Counted from the first letter of the stretch, positions 10,241 to 21,739 are shown. The stretch: 64,000 nucleotides of DNA from Skeletonema tropicum (GCA_037178625.1 CM074146.1:744001-808000); one strand, 5' to 3'. Numbers and translations: made by a program. The notes: a model not told the origin generated them from the letters alone.

Positions 10241-12582
10241 TTGTATGGAAGTTTCTTCAGGCCTGGTTGATTGTCAAGGGTGTCGTTTGGCTCAGTGGTG
10301 GCAGTAGTAGTAGTGGCGGTAGTGGTATTACTGCAGGTAAGGGAGTGGGAGTAGTGCATGTAGGTCAAAGTATGGAACAACGATTGAAATTAGAGGAGGA
10401 ATTGAAACTGGAGATTGAATTGAGTAGTAGGGTGGCGCAGGAAGATAGTACTATGTTGGAGGAGGAACGATTATGGATGGATCATAATAGAGAAGATGAG
10501 GTTGGAAGAGGAGGGGAGGATAATGATGATGGTGGTGGTGAGGAAGAGTGGATAGAGGAGGAGGAGGAAAGTGATGTGCATGGAAGGAAGAAGAGGATAT
10601 TGTACATGTTGACTGTGACGTGTAGTAGTAGTACTCAACAAGAACAGCAGCAACTTTCATCATTACATGCAGCAAACGAATCATCATCATCGACACATCA
10701 ACAACAACAGCAACAACAACGACAGCGACGAGATGGCATTACAGCAACAAATAATAAGAATGACAACAGCAGCAGAAATCTTGATAGCATCAGCAGAGAT
10801 GATGATACGACTGCCACGAACAACATTGACAGCATTCTATCCACTCTTTCAACCAATGTACAAACAATGATTGATCATCCAGAAGGCTATACAGTGGATG
10901 TTTATTGGATAATGGGATGTGCATGGTCGGAATACTTTGGCAATTCTTCTATGCAATCATCATTGTCGTCGTCTGTGACGGATGATGTTGGTGAAGAGCA
11001 GCAGCAGCAGCAGCAGTTGGATGAAAAAAGATTGGATAGTAGTGTTGAAGAAAAAGAAGTATCCGAATATTGGAACGACTATATAGCACGACAATTGCCA
11101 GATGGGGTCGGTTTGCAAGTGTGGGAAGATGCCATGCCGTTGGATTATTATTATTCTCCAAAAATTCATAATGTTGTTGTTGGTAATACTAGTCGACAAA
11201 ATCGTGGCAAAGATGAACTTGACAACTTTTTGGCAAGTAGAGGTATCGGCGGCGGCGGCGGCGGTGGTGGTACGAGAGGATTGAGTAGAGCAAACCCGCA
11301 GCAGCAGGGACAAACGCAACAGCAACAAGTTCAAGATCATCGTCGTTTAGAAGAAGAAGAGTCAAAGACTTCAGCCGCTGTTCGGATTGTGAACGTCATC
11401 CACCACCAAGGTCAAAAGACTTCTCATTTACACTCACAATTCAAGACGGTTACGAAGAATGGGGATCAAGACCATAGGAGTGCAACTACTCTGTCTCCGT
11501 CAATAGACAAGTTCATGAAGCAACATCGATACGTCGCACGGGACAAGTTGGATTATTATGATGTGTTCCTCTCCTTTGGTGCTTCGTTGCAGCAATACCA
11601 GTCACAGCCGAGTAGTAATTCAATCACTAGACCATCGGGAGAAGAACTTGTTACGGTGAACGGGACAAGTATTGAATTTTGCACAAGGAATCTATATCGA
11701 GATACCAAGATTAGTTGTAGTGATAGGGTGGATTATTTGATGAAACGTTATGGTATTGCGAAGAATGTAGCGATGGTTAATTTGTTGAAGGAAAAGGATT
11801 GCATTTGTACTGTCGATGAAGGTAGAGGGGGTGCCTTGGAGGTTATAATACCAAGTCAGTCTTTGGAGAGGATAACGGGGGATCATATTCATACGTTTTT
11901 GAGCATGTCGTCAGAGTTGAATGAATTGCCAAATGGGCAGCATATAATACCTGGACTTGTTTCAGTGGACGCTGTTCCTTCCATTGCGGCTGAGAGCATT
12001 AACAAATCGGGAACACAACAATTGCGTGTGGATGCATCGCCATGCTGTGGCAGTGATTCGATGGAACTAACTGTTGAGATGAAAGGAGGAGCGTCAGTCA
12101 ATGCGGATGAATGGCAAATGATGAAGGTTGAAACTGCAAATTCAGCTGATGGGGAGAAGGACAAGGCTGAAGTAGAAGCGCAACAACCACTACCATCTCC
12201 ATTTGAATGGATTGCCGTCGAAAGAAGGAGTGGCGGCGCGACAACATCTCCGACTTTCAAATTCTACAAAGACGGATGGATGCTTACCAAAGATCAACTT
12301 CTTCGCCTTGACTACGGAAGCAATCGAGGAAAATTCTTACCACCCTTCACAAATGATAATATTGTCCACAACAATAGCATCCACAGACAAGGCTTGGCCA
12401 GTCCACTATTTGACTCTGCAGATGATGGAGGACTTCGTTTCCATCGTGCAATCAGTTTAGATCCGAATCGATTTTCCAGACAATTGATTCGTCATCCAGG
12501 TTCGCGCCCAGCTTCAAAGAATGCGCCACTTGGAGTGAAAGAGTTGCTACGACTATTCCACAAAGCTAAGGATGAAATGTAA
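9619..12582 (+). CDS. Type II membrane protein, possible Golgi glycosyltransferase-like protein
   Basis: A single exon of 987 codons starts at an ATG preceded by AAAAAAAGTAATA. Residues 1-199 are Ser/Asn/His-rich and basic toward the end, residues about 201-225 form one membrane helix, and the rest would be lumenal. The lumenal part mixes low-complexity Gln, Glu and Gly runs with conserved-looking islands: 'RILYMLTVTC', 'DVYWIMGCAWSEYF', 'LDYYDVFLSFGASL', 'FEWIAVERR', 'FKFYKDGWMLTKDQL' and 'FHRAISLDPNRFSRQLI'. A short N-tail, one anchor and 'MLTKDQL'-like motifs recall Golgi glycosyltransferases, but I cannot name a family and the usual acidic metal-binding motif is not obvious. It lies in the second copy of a tandem duplication; the upstream paralogue is truncated. 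Confidence 0.7.
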   Translation: MKRQNSTTSEDDHSRASIDSMMMSSPPAMSTPPYNRNSIGSHGGRRRKKLSSYSNSNSSSAEKRSMSDDRNNRTQTTHSRQMNHHQPLLLSSPGGIGGSMMSAVNSPTSTTHHDALHNTPSSSTTTAAAANIGTPKNNPIFHINNQEDEEDTSKKTRRKAPPQHPTNHPLFHLLTTLHYKLTTKLHYYRKKLSTLSPRQKVVLCTLIIVWKFLQAWLIVKGVVWLSGGSSSSGGSGITAGKGVGVVHVGQSMEQRLKLEEELKLEIELSSRVAQEDSTMLEEERLWMDHNREDEVGRGGEDNDDGGGEEEWIEEEEESDVHGRKKRILYMLTVTCSSSTQQEQQQLSSLHAANESSSSTHQQQQQQQRQRRDGITATNNKNDNSSRNLDSISRDDDTTATNNIDSILSTLSTNVQTMIDHPEGYTVDVYWIMGCAWSEYFGNSSMQSSLSSSVTDDVGEEQQQQQQLDEKRLDSSVEEKEVSEYWNDYIARQLPDGVGLQVWEDAMPLDYYYSPKIHNVVVGNTSRQNRGKDELDNFLASRGIGGGGGGGGTRGLSRANPQQQGQTQQQQVQDHRRLEEEESKTSAAVRIVNVIHHQGQKTSHLHSQFKTVTKNGDQDHRSATTLSPSIDKFMKQHRYVARDKLDYYDVFLSFGASLQQYQSQPSSNSITRPSGEELVTVNGTSIEFCTRNLYRDTKISCSDRVDYLMKRYGIAKNVAMVNLLKEKDCICTVDEGRGGALEVIIPSQSLERITGDHIHTFLSMSSELNELPNGQHIIPGLVSVDAVPSIAAESINKSGTQQLRVDASPCCGSDSMELTVEMKGGASVNADEWQMMKVETANSADGEKDKAEVEAQQPLPSPFEWIAVERRSGGATTSPTFKFYKDGWMLTKDQLLRLDYGSNRGKFLPPFTNDNIVHNNSIHRQGLASPLFDSADDGGLRFHRAISLDPNRFSRQLIRHPGSRPASKNAPLGVKELLRLFHKAKDEM

Positions 12583-13469
12583 CAATAACAGCGCAGAAAT
12601 AATATGATGTTTGTATAGTAATGAATTATTACTTTTAGTGGAAACGCCATAAGTATCTTTGGGGATGTCTCTCGGGATTGCCAGGAAAGGAGATCAGCAT
12701 GAGCGTGCCTGGGAAGAGTACACGCTCTCGCTCCTTCGTCTTGGACTTTTTCTCATCACTAGCTAGAGGAAGTACCAATAGCACTAACATCCCCCCCATA
12801 CAATGTCAGCACATCTTCTTGCATTGCCAAAAACGTTAGAGTGGTTTCAATTGTCGTGGCCGTCGTGCTATGGCACTTTTACGTGGACCTTGTTGCTTTT
12901 GTTGTTGTGTTGTTGTTGCTGCTGCTGTTATATTCAAGATACATTGCCTATCAAGGCAATCCACGAAATGCCCAGACCGAGAAGAAACAAAAACAGAAGA
13001 GTATCAAAAGTATGGAATGATGGTGTATCCGTAACACTTCAGTAACAGTAACAACTAGAAGTAGAAAGGCACAGGCACAGAAAAGAAGAAAGCACTCCTT
13101 ATAATTCTTTTCACTAGTTATGCTGTCTCGCAGTGTACCACTATTACCATGCAACCATTTCACTTATCAATCGTCCTATCTCTTTATCTTTATCTTGTAA
13201 CATACTTATAATTATTGGTAGGACTTTTTGCTTGCCCCTCTGCTGTAACAACATTTCAAACACACATTCCATCTTTGCACCAAACATCAAAAAGTTCAAT
13301 GTAGAAACTTCTGCTCCATCCATGGCATCAACAACAAACAACATATTTCGTCACATCCTTAACACACACACACATTTTGCTCCCAAATAATCTTATCAAT
13401 GTGAAGTTGGCATCCATATATCCCCAACTATCTAGCCAAGGACAAGTATGAACACGGACACTTAGGTTG
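12583..13469. other. Intergenic between convergent genes, nothing supported
   Basis: It lies between the stop of the type II membrane protein and the last exon of the minus-strand Cys-repeat gene. A frame of 80 codons from an ATG at 12803 is Leu/Cys-rich from a TTGTTG run and is not convincing. The stretch is probably 3' untranslated sequence of both neighbours. Confidence 0.5.
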
Positions 13470-16400
13470 TTAAGGACAGCTACTGCTACAATATGGGTGA
13501 TTTTTGTTGCAGCAGGAGAAGTCACCAACACAGCTTTCTGCAACTATATCTATGAGATTGAGATTGAGATAGGGAGAAAATAAAGAGTGAAAATGAAGTA
13601 AGAGATGGCATTAGAATACATTGAGAGTGAGAGGAAGACAAAGAATATGACCTAGTAAGCATGAGTCTGAGGAGTTCTGGTTCTGACAACTATAGCCTCA
13701 CCTTCGGTGTTTCCACAACAGGCCCTTTCCCCCTTGCTACATGTGTGGAGGTGGAGGTGGAGGACCAAATTGGTGAGTATCAGCAAAATAATGATCATGT
13801 AGCATTTGTAAACAGAAACAGAATGATGATGATGATAATATTGATAGAATCTCCTTACCATGCGCCATTGCCAATATTACCAGTATTCGCAAGGCATGCT
13901 TTCTCCTCAAGACTAGAGAGAGAGTATGTGTGTGTGAGTGAGGAGGAGGAGGGGAGAGAGAGAGAAAGAGTGTGAGAGAGCGAGAGGTGTTAGTGTTAGT
14001 GATATTAGTAATGGAGGTGGAGGATCAAACAAGCTAGTGTATCTTGATAAAAAATTTCAATCATTGGCTTCTTCTCACCATGAACCATCACCAATTGGTC
14101 CCTCATTCTGTTCACAAGCATGATCTCCAAGACTAGCAATGTCAAAAGGGTCATGTATGTGTTATGTGAAAGTGAAAGGCAAGAAGAAGAAGAAGAAGCA
14201 ATAGGCATCATTCCCCCACACCAGAGACAGAGACAGAGAAACAAACGATGAGGATGAGAATAGTATGAAGGATCAAATTGGTTATCAGCAACAACATTCA
14301 AAAGTGCATTTGACTGAAGAGAATGGTAGATAAAATGCATCTTCTCACCATGAACCATCACCAATATTAGCTTCATTGTACCAGCATACATCTATTCCAA
14401 CACTAACATTGTTGTTGTTGTGAAAGTGAAAAGCAAAAAGAGCAGGTACAAGCAATATGTATGTTAGCACACTATGATGATACTGACACTGGAAATGAAA
14501 ACAGACACAGAGAATGATAGATAAAATAGTTCTTCTCACCATGAACCATCACCAACATTAGCACTTTTGAAAAGACATGCCTGATGTCCAACACTAGTAT
14601 TAGTATGTGTCAAATGTGAGGTTGAGGTAAAAAAAAGAGAGCAACACAAGAAGTAAGAGATGTGAGTATGATTGGTGTAAGTAATGCTATATAATGTTAG
14701 CACACTCTGATACTATTCTGATAGAATAGAATAGAGAGAAATGCAACAAGACATTCAAACGAAGGAGGGAATGATATATAGATATGACAATTCTTCTTAC
14801 CAGGAACCATTTCCAACATCAGCTGTGTTCGTCCAACATGCATTCACCCCCCCCAAACATGAATCATCGCCAACATTGCCTTTATTATCCTCACATACAG
14901 AAAAACCCAGACATTAACCAATGCCAACATCACCTTCATTGTTTTTACATGCGTCTGATCCTTGACAGGAGCATTGTCCAATCTCCCCTTGATGTCAAAG
15001 TAGCCAAAAGCATTCAAACAATCGTGAGATTTTTCGGAAATGGAACATAGTCCTCTAAATCAAACTAAAACTCGGGATAATCATGAAAGTATTTCAGTTT
15101 CAGTTGCAATGACAATGACAAACTCACCTGTGTTTCCATTGCAAGCAGTTGTCCCAGGCAGGGCCCCAGAGCATGCACATTGGGAAGGCTTCATTGAAGG
15201 CAGGTCAGAAGGTCCTTCTGAGATGGAAGGCCTATGTGAGATGGAAGGCTTTATTGAAGGCAGGACCGAAGGCCGGAAGGAGGGTTCTGATGATCCCAGT
15301 TCAATGATATCAATCACAAAGATGCCATCTGAGAAACTAAGATCAAGTTTGAGCTCTCCATTCACCAGCTTGAGTACATCGTCATTGAAAAGATTAGCAA
15401 CAAAGGCTTCAGCTTGCTTCTTGATCTCTTTCATTTTGAGCCCCAAGTCGAGATTTGTCATCATTTCTTTCATGAGACCCTCCAGCACATCCTCAAGTGC
15501 ATCTCTTTCATCTTTGAATTGTTGTTGTTGTTGCAACCTTTGTAACATTCCTCCATCTTTGATCCCCTCACTTCCTCCTGAGCCTAAGCTTGTGCCAACT
15601 TCCTCCTCACGAGTACTAGTACCAGAACCCAAGCGGCGACGATCACTAGCGCTGGTAAAATTGAGCTCCAAGGTTAGTCCTCCCGTTACTGCATGGCATG
15701 ATTCATTGTCGCGAAGCTGGATAGTGTTTGGGCACGTCGTCGTATCGTCCAAGGAGTCATTGGGCAAAGTCGAAATGCTCACAATAATACTATCTTCGTC
15801 CTTCTTTCCACTCTCTGCCTTTGGTTCATCTTCATCGCTTGGGCAAAAGTTACCAACTAATGCTTGATGGAGGGTGACCTCGTTGCATGAAATGATATGA
15901 TCTACATGATCTACGTCTTCGTCCTCATTGTCGATGATTAAGAAGTACTCATATGACACATCCACTGTGGTAGCTCCCTGTCCCACACCACACGTATCAC
16001 TCAAAGGCAAATCCATCCCATCAGCCAGGCAAATATCCTGCTTCTTCTTGTTTTTGTTGCTCTTACTCCCCCCCCCCCCTATTGCTATTGACCAAGGACT
16101 TGGATTTGGATCCGTTGATACTTCCCATGCCGTTTTGGGTATTCCTTACCACCCCAGCGATGCCTGTACTCATGACGAAGAACAAAGAAAGGCAAAGAAT
16201 CCCGATGCCGATGCCGCCTAGAATCTTATAGTTGTAGCAGCCGCTACGAGTACGAGAAGCACCGAAGAAGAAGAAGGACGTCTTGGACTTGGCCGCTTGA
16301 TTAGAGGTGGGAGTGTTGTACTCGTCATCGCGGGAGGAAAGTTCAGCGTCGAAGTCGAAGTTGCCGTTGTGATCGTGGATTTGAAGTCCCCCGACCTTGC

Positions 16401-16706
16401 CGCCGCTGTTGGCTGCCGCTGTGGATGCAGATGCAGAGTTAGTAGAAGTAGAAGTTTCAGTTCAATTAGCGGTGACAGTGGCGGTGGCGGTGGCGACGAT
16501 CTCTCAACTCCAGCCCCAGATATGACGGAGCTGTCGTCCATGATGCAACCGATGTTGTTGGAGTTGGAGTCGGCGTTGACGTTGAAGTTGAATGAGTTCA
16601 TGATCAATAACGATTTGGAAAGAGTGCAGAAGCAGAAACAGAAAGAAGCAAAGAGGAAGATGCAAGGGCAAGGGAGGGGGCGGTCAATCGAGTTGATGTT
16701 TACCAT
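13470..16706 (-). CDS. Diatom membrane protein with Pro-Ser repeats and tandem Cys-repeat exons
   Basis: Exons on the minus strand, 5' to 3': an N-terminal part ending at 16150, then 16037-15128, 14987-14801, 14593-14540, 14402-14349, 14132-14079, 13912-13859, 13736-13702 and 13537-13470. All junctions are GT-AG and keep frame. Upstream of about 16440 the structure is uncertain: the frame carrying the membrane helix has a TGA there, so another intron is needed, probably linking to an ATG at about 16600. The order is an Asp/Asn-rich cytosolic tail, a membrane helix (GIGIGILCLSLFF), an acidic ectodomain, Pro-Ser repeats of PSxxPS type, then Cys repeats of the form C..G..AC..N.G.(V/I)G.GSC. Such proteins are common at diatom surfaces; binding function is unknown. 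An in-frame TAA at 14914-14916 falls inside one Cys repeat where Ser is expected. Confidence 0.75.
13859..14593 (-). repeat. Tandem array of 54-nt exons
   Basis: Four exons of exactly 54 nt (13859, 14079, 14349 and 14540 as left ends) each begin with the last base of a Cys codon and end with TG before gtgag or gtaag, so every intron is phase 2 and every exon encodes one 18-residue Cys unit. Flanking intron bases such as GATAGATAAAAT next to the donor are also shared. Whole exon-plus-intron units were therefore duplicated. Confidence 0.85.
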
Positions 16707-16744
16707 GAAATGGATTTATGCGATGAATCTGTGCATCAAATAAA

Positions 16745-17690
16745 GAGAGAGAACGCCAGAAACTAGAGGCGGGCGCCAAAATCTGTCGAAAACAAGAAAA
16801 CTCTCGATTCAAACTCCTTTAACAAGATCAAATTTCATGTGCTTTCCGATTTTTAACTCTTTTTAACCCTAAGAATCATAGGCGGAATACCGGATAAACT
16901 GCGACCAAATCTCCCAGCGCGGTAAATTATGTATTAATTCCTCAGTGAAAATATTAATGTAAAAAAATCGTCGTGACAATTAATTGCTCTAGAGGCAAGA
17001 TATACTCTAGAAGGAACACAGAGCAAATCAAAATCAAAGACTGAATGCATCTATTTTGCTCGTGCTAGCATCACCATCACCATGGCCGCTATGTGCTTGC
17101 AGAGTTAGCTGGCCATATCTTAATGCCACAATGAGTCAAACAACAAGCAGCATCTCCGCATTGAACGCCATGTAACAGCGGGGTCAATAATATGCGACAT
17201 GACCGCAAAATCTTGCCATCAGCTGTGGAAATCTCTCTCAATCTACGCACAAAATGATATCTTCCGCACAACATCATCGAAACCCGAATAGATCAGCCGG
17301 CCAACCATCCCAAGGTTGAGAGTCAGAAGAGCCAGACAACGTCATCATGTCCATATAGGTTGCGGCAGCTGTGCCAACGATACACAACGACCTACTCGAA
17401 ACAAATAATCCTGCAATCTCAATCGAAGCGCCACTGATGTGTTCGACAGTGCCACCCATCATCCAAATGAAATGCGACAACCATCGGACACTTGTCTGCG
17501 GTGCACGTCTGAAAAGAACAAGAGTCACTAAGTAGCTTGTTTGCGAGTCCATTCGATTGAATTTTTTTGCAACAGGTGCAAAAATATGCATAGGGCGGAT
17601 TCGAGAATCCATTCGATTGATTTTTTTTATCCGGGTAAAAATTTCAGAGGGAAGGAGGTACGATGTCACTTTTCGTTTTTACTCGAGGTG
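16745..17690. other. No supported gene; possible decayed minus-strand coding remnant
   Basis: The minus strand at 17089-17669 holds two adjoining open stretches of 62 and 131 codons without recognisable domains. The plus strand has two copies of a short 'GAGTCCATTCGATTGA'-like motif near 17546 and 17607. Nothing can be assigned. Confidence 0.4.
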
Positions 17691-17699
17691 AGTGACTTG

Positions 17700-17975
17700 T
17701 TCGGCCCTCGGGGCCCCGGGTCGAAACAAGCGCAGTGAAGTGTCGATAACGGGGCCGGGAGGTGCCCAACCCCTTATGGTCACAAATTCTCCATTTTTTT
17801 CAAACTTTTTTCTACAGGGATCTTGGTAGGAATCAGTATAGTAGCTATTTAGTGAGAAGGTTTACCTGCTGGACACGTAGAGGCTCTGTAGACCCATACC
17901 GCTGTAGGATTTGTACTTGTTCCTACGTAGAAAGCGAGAAGTACCTGGCTAAAGGCGCTTTTTACAGAAATTGAT
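17700..17975 (+). repeat. Helitron-like terminal sequence, copy 1
   Basis: It begins with GGCCCTCGGGGCCC and continues to 'AGTGAGAAGGTTTAC' and 'TTCCTACGTAGAAAGC'. It aligns with the reverse complements of 30350-30080 and, more weakly, 28455-28245. A translated frame is similar between copies, but it lies beyond the helicase stop and is probably not coding. Confidence 0.7.
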
Positions 17976-18187
17976 TGGCTATATCTGTCGAGGATACCGT
18001 CAATTGCAGAAAGAAATACAGGTACATTGTCATTATAGGTGACATGTTCCTTCATCACGAGAAATATTCTCCCTTTGTTGTATCCTTTATTGATTGTCGT
18101 TAATTTGTCATGTCGATTGAAAATAATTTTGTCTTCAAGACAAATTTATTTTCCATGCAAGTTGTGAATATCGCATTGTATCGTCCA

Positions 18188-19235
18188 CTAGGCAAAATAA
18201 TCGCGTGGCAATTGGTATTCTTTCTTCGTTTCTTTCCATTTTTTGTTTGGGCTGGTTATGATTTCGGTGATGCGGTTCGTCAGGTCCTCTCTATTCTTTA
18301 TTAAAGTACCACTCACTGCCTTTTGATAAGTTGTTTTCGTCATTTCATCAAGCTTTCTTTTGTTGTATCTTGTCTTGGTTTCTTCTGCCTTGCCGTCAAG
18401 GTACTTGACCCATTTGTCCCGCTTCTTGAAGAGTTTGCAGAGTTGGCCATCTTGGTTCGTCTTGCAATTGTGTAACCGTTCTACAGACACGCTCGGCCCT
18501 GTCCAATAAATGGCACTATCCCTCGGGTGCATAACATTTTTGGAACCAAGTGTTTTGCCCCTGCTGGTAGCAACGTATCCTGTCCCAAGGCACTGGCTTC
18601 TCTCCCAGAGCTCATCTGACGGATCTATCACCATGCGATTCCATCGATCGTCCTTGCCGAACCCGGCCTCCATGCCCTGGCAGCGGTGTATTGTGATTGC
18701 GAATGCAATTCGCAGGGGCATGAACGTGGCAGTACAGCATCCCTTGTTGCAGATGTGAGTGTAGGGTGGTATTGGCACGTGCTGAGTGGAGTGGTGGAGT
18801 GGAGTGATTACAAATTTGTGTAAAGAGGGATGATTGATCAGTGCCATGCTATATTTCGAATTCAAGAATACATTTCTACATTCACTCACCGTTGGATTCT
18901 TTTTGTCCCAGGGTTCAATGCCTTGCCGCGGTTTGAAGTATGGGAAATCAACGACTATATACTTTGGGAGGGATTCAACACCATTTGTGTTTGGTCCTAC
19001 GGAGTGCTGCTCGTCATAAACGATGTCAATCACCTTCCCAATCGCTCCAACGTACAGGCCAGAGTTCGGATCAATGTTCGCTGTCTCCAGGCACACGTGC
19101 ACACCAACGGAAACGTCTAAAGTGTACAACATCTTTTTGCCGAAGAAATGCGACTGGTACACAGTGGGATTGCCAACCATGTTGCTCTTGAATTGGCATC
19201 TGAGCCGTGCTACCGGTACTGACAGCCGTTTCTGA
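18188..19235 (-). pseudogene. PIF1-like helicase, C-terminal fragment (copy 1)
   Basis: The frame is open from the duplication junction at 19235 to a stop at 18188, about 348 codons; the ATG at 19180 is probably internal. Helicase motifs near the C-terminus are clear: 'AFAITIHRCQGMEAG' matches motif V of the PIF1/RecD group, and 'GYVATSRGKTLG' matches motif VI. Walker A and B motifs are missing, so the piece cannot hydrolyse ATP alone. A Lys/Arg-rich tail ends in 'PRDYFA'. The 5' part was lost at the duplication joint. Confidence 0.8.
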
Positions 19236-19369
19236 CGAGAAATATTCTCCCTTTGTTGTATCCTTTATTGATTGTCGTTAATTTGTCATGTTGCTCGATT
19301 GAAAATAAATTTGTCTTGAAGACAAATTTATTTTCCATGCAAGTTGTGAATATTGCATTGTATCGTCCA

Positions 19370-20081
19370 CTAGGCAAAATAATCGCGTGGCAATTGGTAT
19401 TCTTTCTTCGCTTCTTTCCATTTTTTGTTTGGGTTGGTTATGATTTCGGTGATGCGGTTTGTCAGGTCCTCTCTATTCTTTATTAAAGTACCACTCACTG
19501 CCTTTTGGTAAGTCGTTTTCGTCATTTTGTCGAGCTTTCTCTTGTTGTATCTTGTCTTGGTTTCTTCTGCCTTGCCGTCAAGGTACTTGACCCATTTGTC
19601 CCGCTTCTTGAAGAGTTTGCAGAGTTGGCCATCTTGGTTCGTCTTGCAATTGTGTAACCATTCTACAGACACGCTCGGCCCTGTCCAATAAATCGCACTA
19701 TCCGTCGGGTGCATAACATTTTTGGAACCAAGTGTTTTGCCCCTGCTGGTAGCAACGTATCCTGTCCCAAGGCACTGGCTTCTCTCCCAGAGCTCATCTG
19801 ACGGATCTATCACCATGCGATTCCATCGATCGTCCTTGCCGAACCCGGCCTCCATGCCCTGGCAGCGGTGTATTGTGATTGCGAATGCAATTTGCAGGGG
19901 CATGAACGTGGCAGTACAGCATCCTTTGTTGCAGATGTGAGTGTAGGGTGGTATTGGCACGTGCTGAGTGGAGTGGTGGAGTGGAGTGATTACAAATTTG
20001 TGTAAAGAGGGATGATTGATCAGTGCCATGCTATATTTCGAATTCAAGAATACATTTCTACATTCACTCACCGTTGGATTC
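19370..20081 (-). pseudogene. PIF1-like helicase, shorter C-terminal fragment (copy 2)
   Basis: About 233 codons match copy 1 from 'SECRNVFLNSKY' to the stop, with 'AFAITIHRCQGMEAG' and 'GYVATSRGKTLG' retained. Upstream of about 20081 the sequence changes abruptly into the end of the two-exon gene, so this copy lacks about 110 more N-terminal residues than copy 1. Confidence 0.8.
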
Positions 20082-21736
20082 CCTTTTCCGACAGCTCTCC
20101 CAACATAGATCCAATAGTTCCAGACGCTTTTGTGTTCTGTGGAATTTCTCCAACTCCAACTGGCCGAGCTGCATTGCCATTATTGCTACGAAATACACCA
20201 GCATCGTCTGCTTCCAAGGGGGCGTTATCAACATTACCAACACCCATATTGGTGCCATCATTATCACGTTCTCCTGACAGTCTAGCAACCGAAGTAGCAT
20301 TACGACACGGATAATCCTTCACGGTAGAACCAGAAGACTCATGAAACAGGCGGTCGAGACAGCTGCGCGGAAGTCTACTGGTAGACGGAGAATCATATAA
20401 ATGATCGCGAATGGTTTGGCGGCCCACAAGACTGCGATCTTCTGAGCAGCGGCGATATGCGCGAACAGTAGCAGGTTGTTCCCCAGCATGATACAGCAAC
20501 GCCGGAAGATTAGTTGGGTCAACTGCTGACTCCTCATCAGAAGGAGTAGACGCTGGTATGTCCGTTTCAGACGGATGATGAGTATTCACTGGAGTTGCGG
20601 CACTACCATTGCTCTCTTTAGGGCACTGCTGTTCGATGTCATAATTTTTTGATGATTGCTTTAACTTTAACAAAGAACTCGCCTGCTCGACAACGTCATA
20701 ATCATTATTATTATCGCATGATCTCCATGATTTGCATGATGCATCAAATGCTTCTGCCTGCTCAAAGTTAGTGCATCTAACATGAGCGGGAGAGATGCAA
20801 TCGCCTTGCTTTGTCTGCAGAAGAGGTATATCATGCTCGTTCTTGTTGTTGTCGACAACATCTTTTTTGTTGCCCGCTGTCACACCGCCATTGCTGAAGT
20901 AAATGAAAATAGGGATAAGTAAGGATAAGTGATTAGTTTTTGACATGACGACATTCATATGGGAGAAACAATACCAGTTCAAGTTTAAAATAAATTTGCA
21001 TACATCACAATTTTATTTTTGGCATGAACTCTATGGAAGGTTAATACCACACAGCAAAAAGCGACTTAAATGTAGATGAATGAGCGATCCTTTCTATGTT
21101 CGTACGATCACTCTACGTAATGTTTTACGCAGTGTTAAGCGTTTCGCTTATACATGAAATTCTGAATCACATAAGACGCTTCTTCCAATTTCAGCTCATC
21201 TTAACAATACACTTTCGGACTTACCCATTAGACAATACGCTGGAACACTCTGGAGCAGCCAACGACTGCAAGTTATGACTGTTATTTACACAACGGCCAT
21301 AATTCATTATTCCAGCTTCGCTTTCTGCATCCGATTTGTAGAACTGAGCCGAGCTTGAACCGTTACAGGTAACGTTGCGATTGGAAATGACATTGTAAGC
21401 GATAGATAATTGTTCCTGTCTGGTGCGATATAGATCCATTACGCATCCTAGCTCAGACAATACATGTTTTAGTTCACGCATATTGCAAGAGGAAAGAACA
21501 AGCCTCAGAAGAGTATGTGGATCAGTAGAGTGTTCGAAGCATGGATTGCGCGATGATTGTAATTCTACTATTTCGCGGAAGATATGATCGCCTACACGCA
21601 CTTTCGGCCATTGGACTTTGTAAATTATTTGACGAATAGACAGAAATGAGCATCTAACACCCTTCCGAGCGCTCTTGCTGTTCACGTCGGAAGAGGATGG
21701 TTGCTGTTGCTGCGCTTTCTCTCTTGAAGTGTGCAT
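20068..21736 (-). CDS. Two-exon gene of unknown function, C-terminus chimeric with helicase fragment
   Basis: Exon 1 is 21736-21225 and exon 2 is 20893-20068. The donor GG|gtaagt (phase 2) fits the acceptor, a pyrimidine-rich tract ending ttcag|C, and gives 445 residues. The ATG is preceded closely by TATAAAAT. Exon 1 product has a basic, Gln/Ser-rich start and a helical middle ('LLRLVLSSCNMRELKHVLSE'). Exon 2 product is Ser/Asn/Asp-rich with no domain I recognise. The last codons and stop lie at the junction with the duplicated helicase segment, so the original C-terminus is probably lost; alternatively 'CG|gtgagt' there acts as another donor. Being on the helicase strand, it may be the 5' gene of the same Helitron-like element. 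Confidence 0.55.
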
Positions 21737-21739
21737 ATT

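Larger units (their letters stand above)
18057..20081. repeat. Direct tandem duplication of helicase 3' segment
   Basis: The block starting at 18057 (GAGAAATATTCTCCC) repeats from 19235 with an offset of 1178, then about 1180. The second copy ends at about 20081, where it joins the last codons of the neighbouring gene. The two copies differ by scattered substitutions and a few small indels. Confidence 0.9.

Noticed and set aside
10451..11340. Several long minus-strand frames opposite the 987-residue protein
   Set aside because: They are shadows of Gln, Glu and Ser codon runs on the coding strand.
12803..13045. 80-codon Leu/Cys-rich frame
   Set aside because: It depends on TTG/TGT runs, has no homologue-like motif, and lies in a 3' spacer.
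16068..16079. Apparent frameshift at a run of 12 C in the Pro-Ser/Cys gene
   Set aside because: The run lies inside an intron (GTG|gtaagg to aagcag|GAT, phase 0 on both sides), so splicing removes it.
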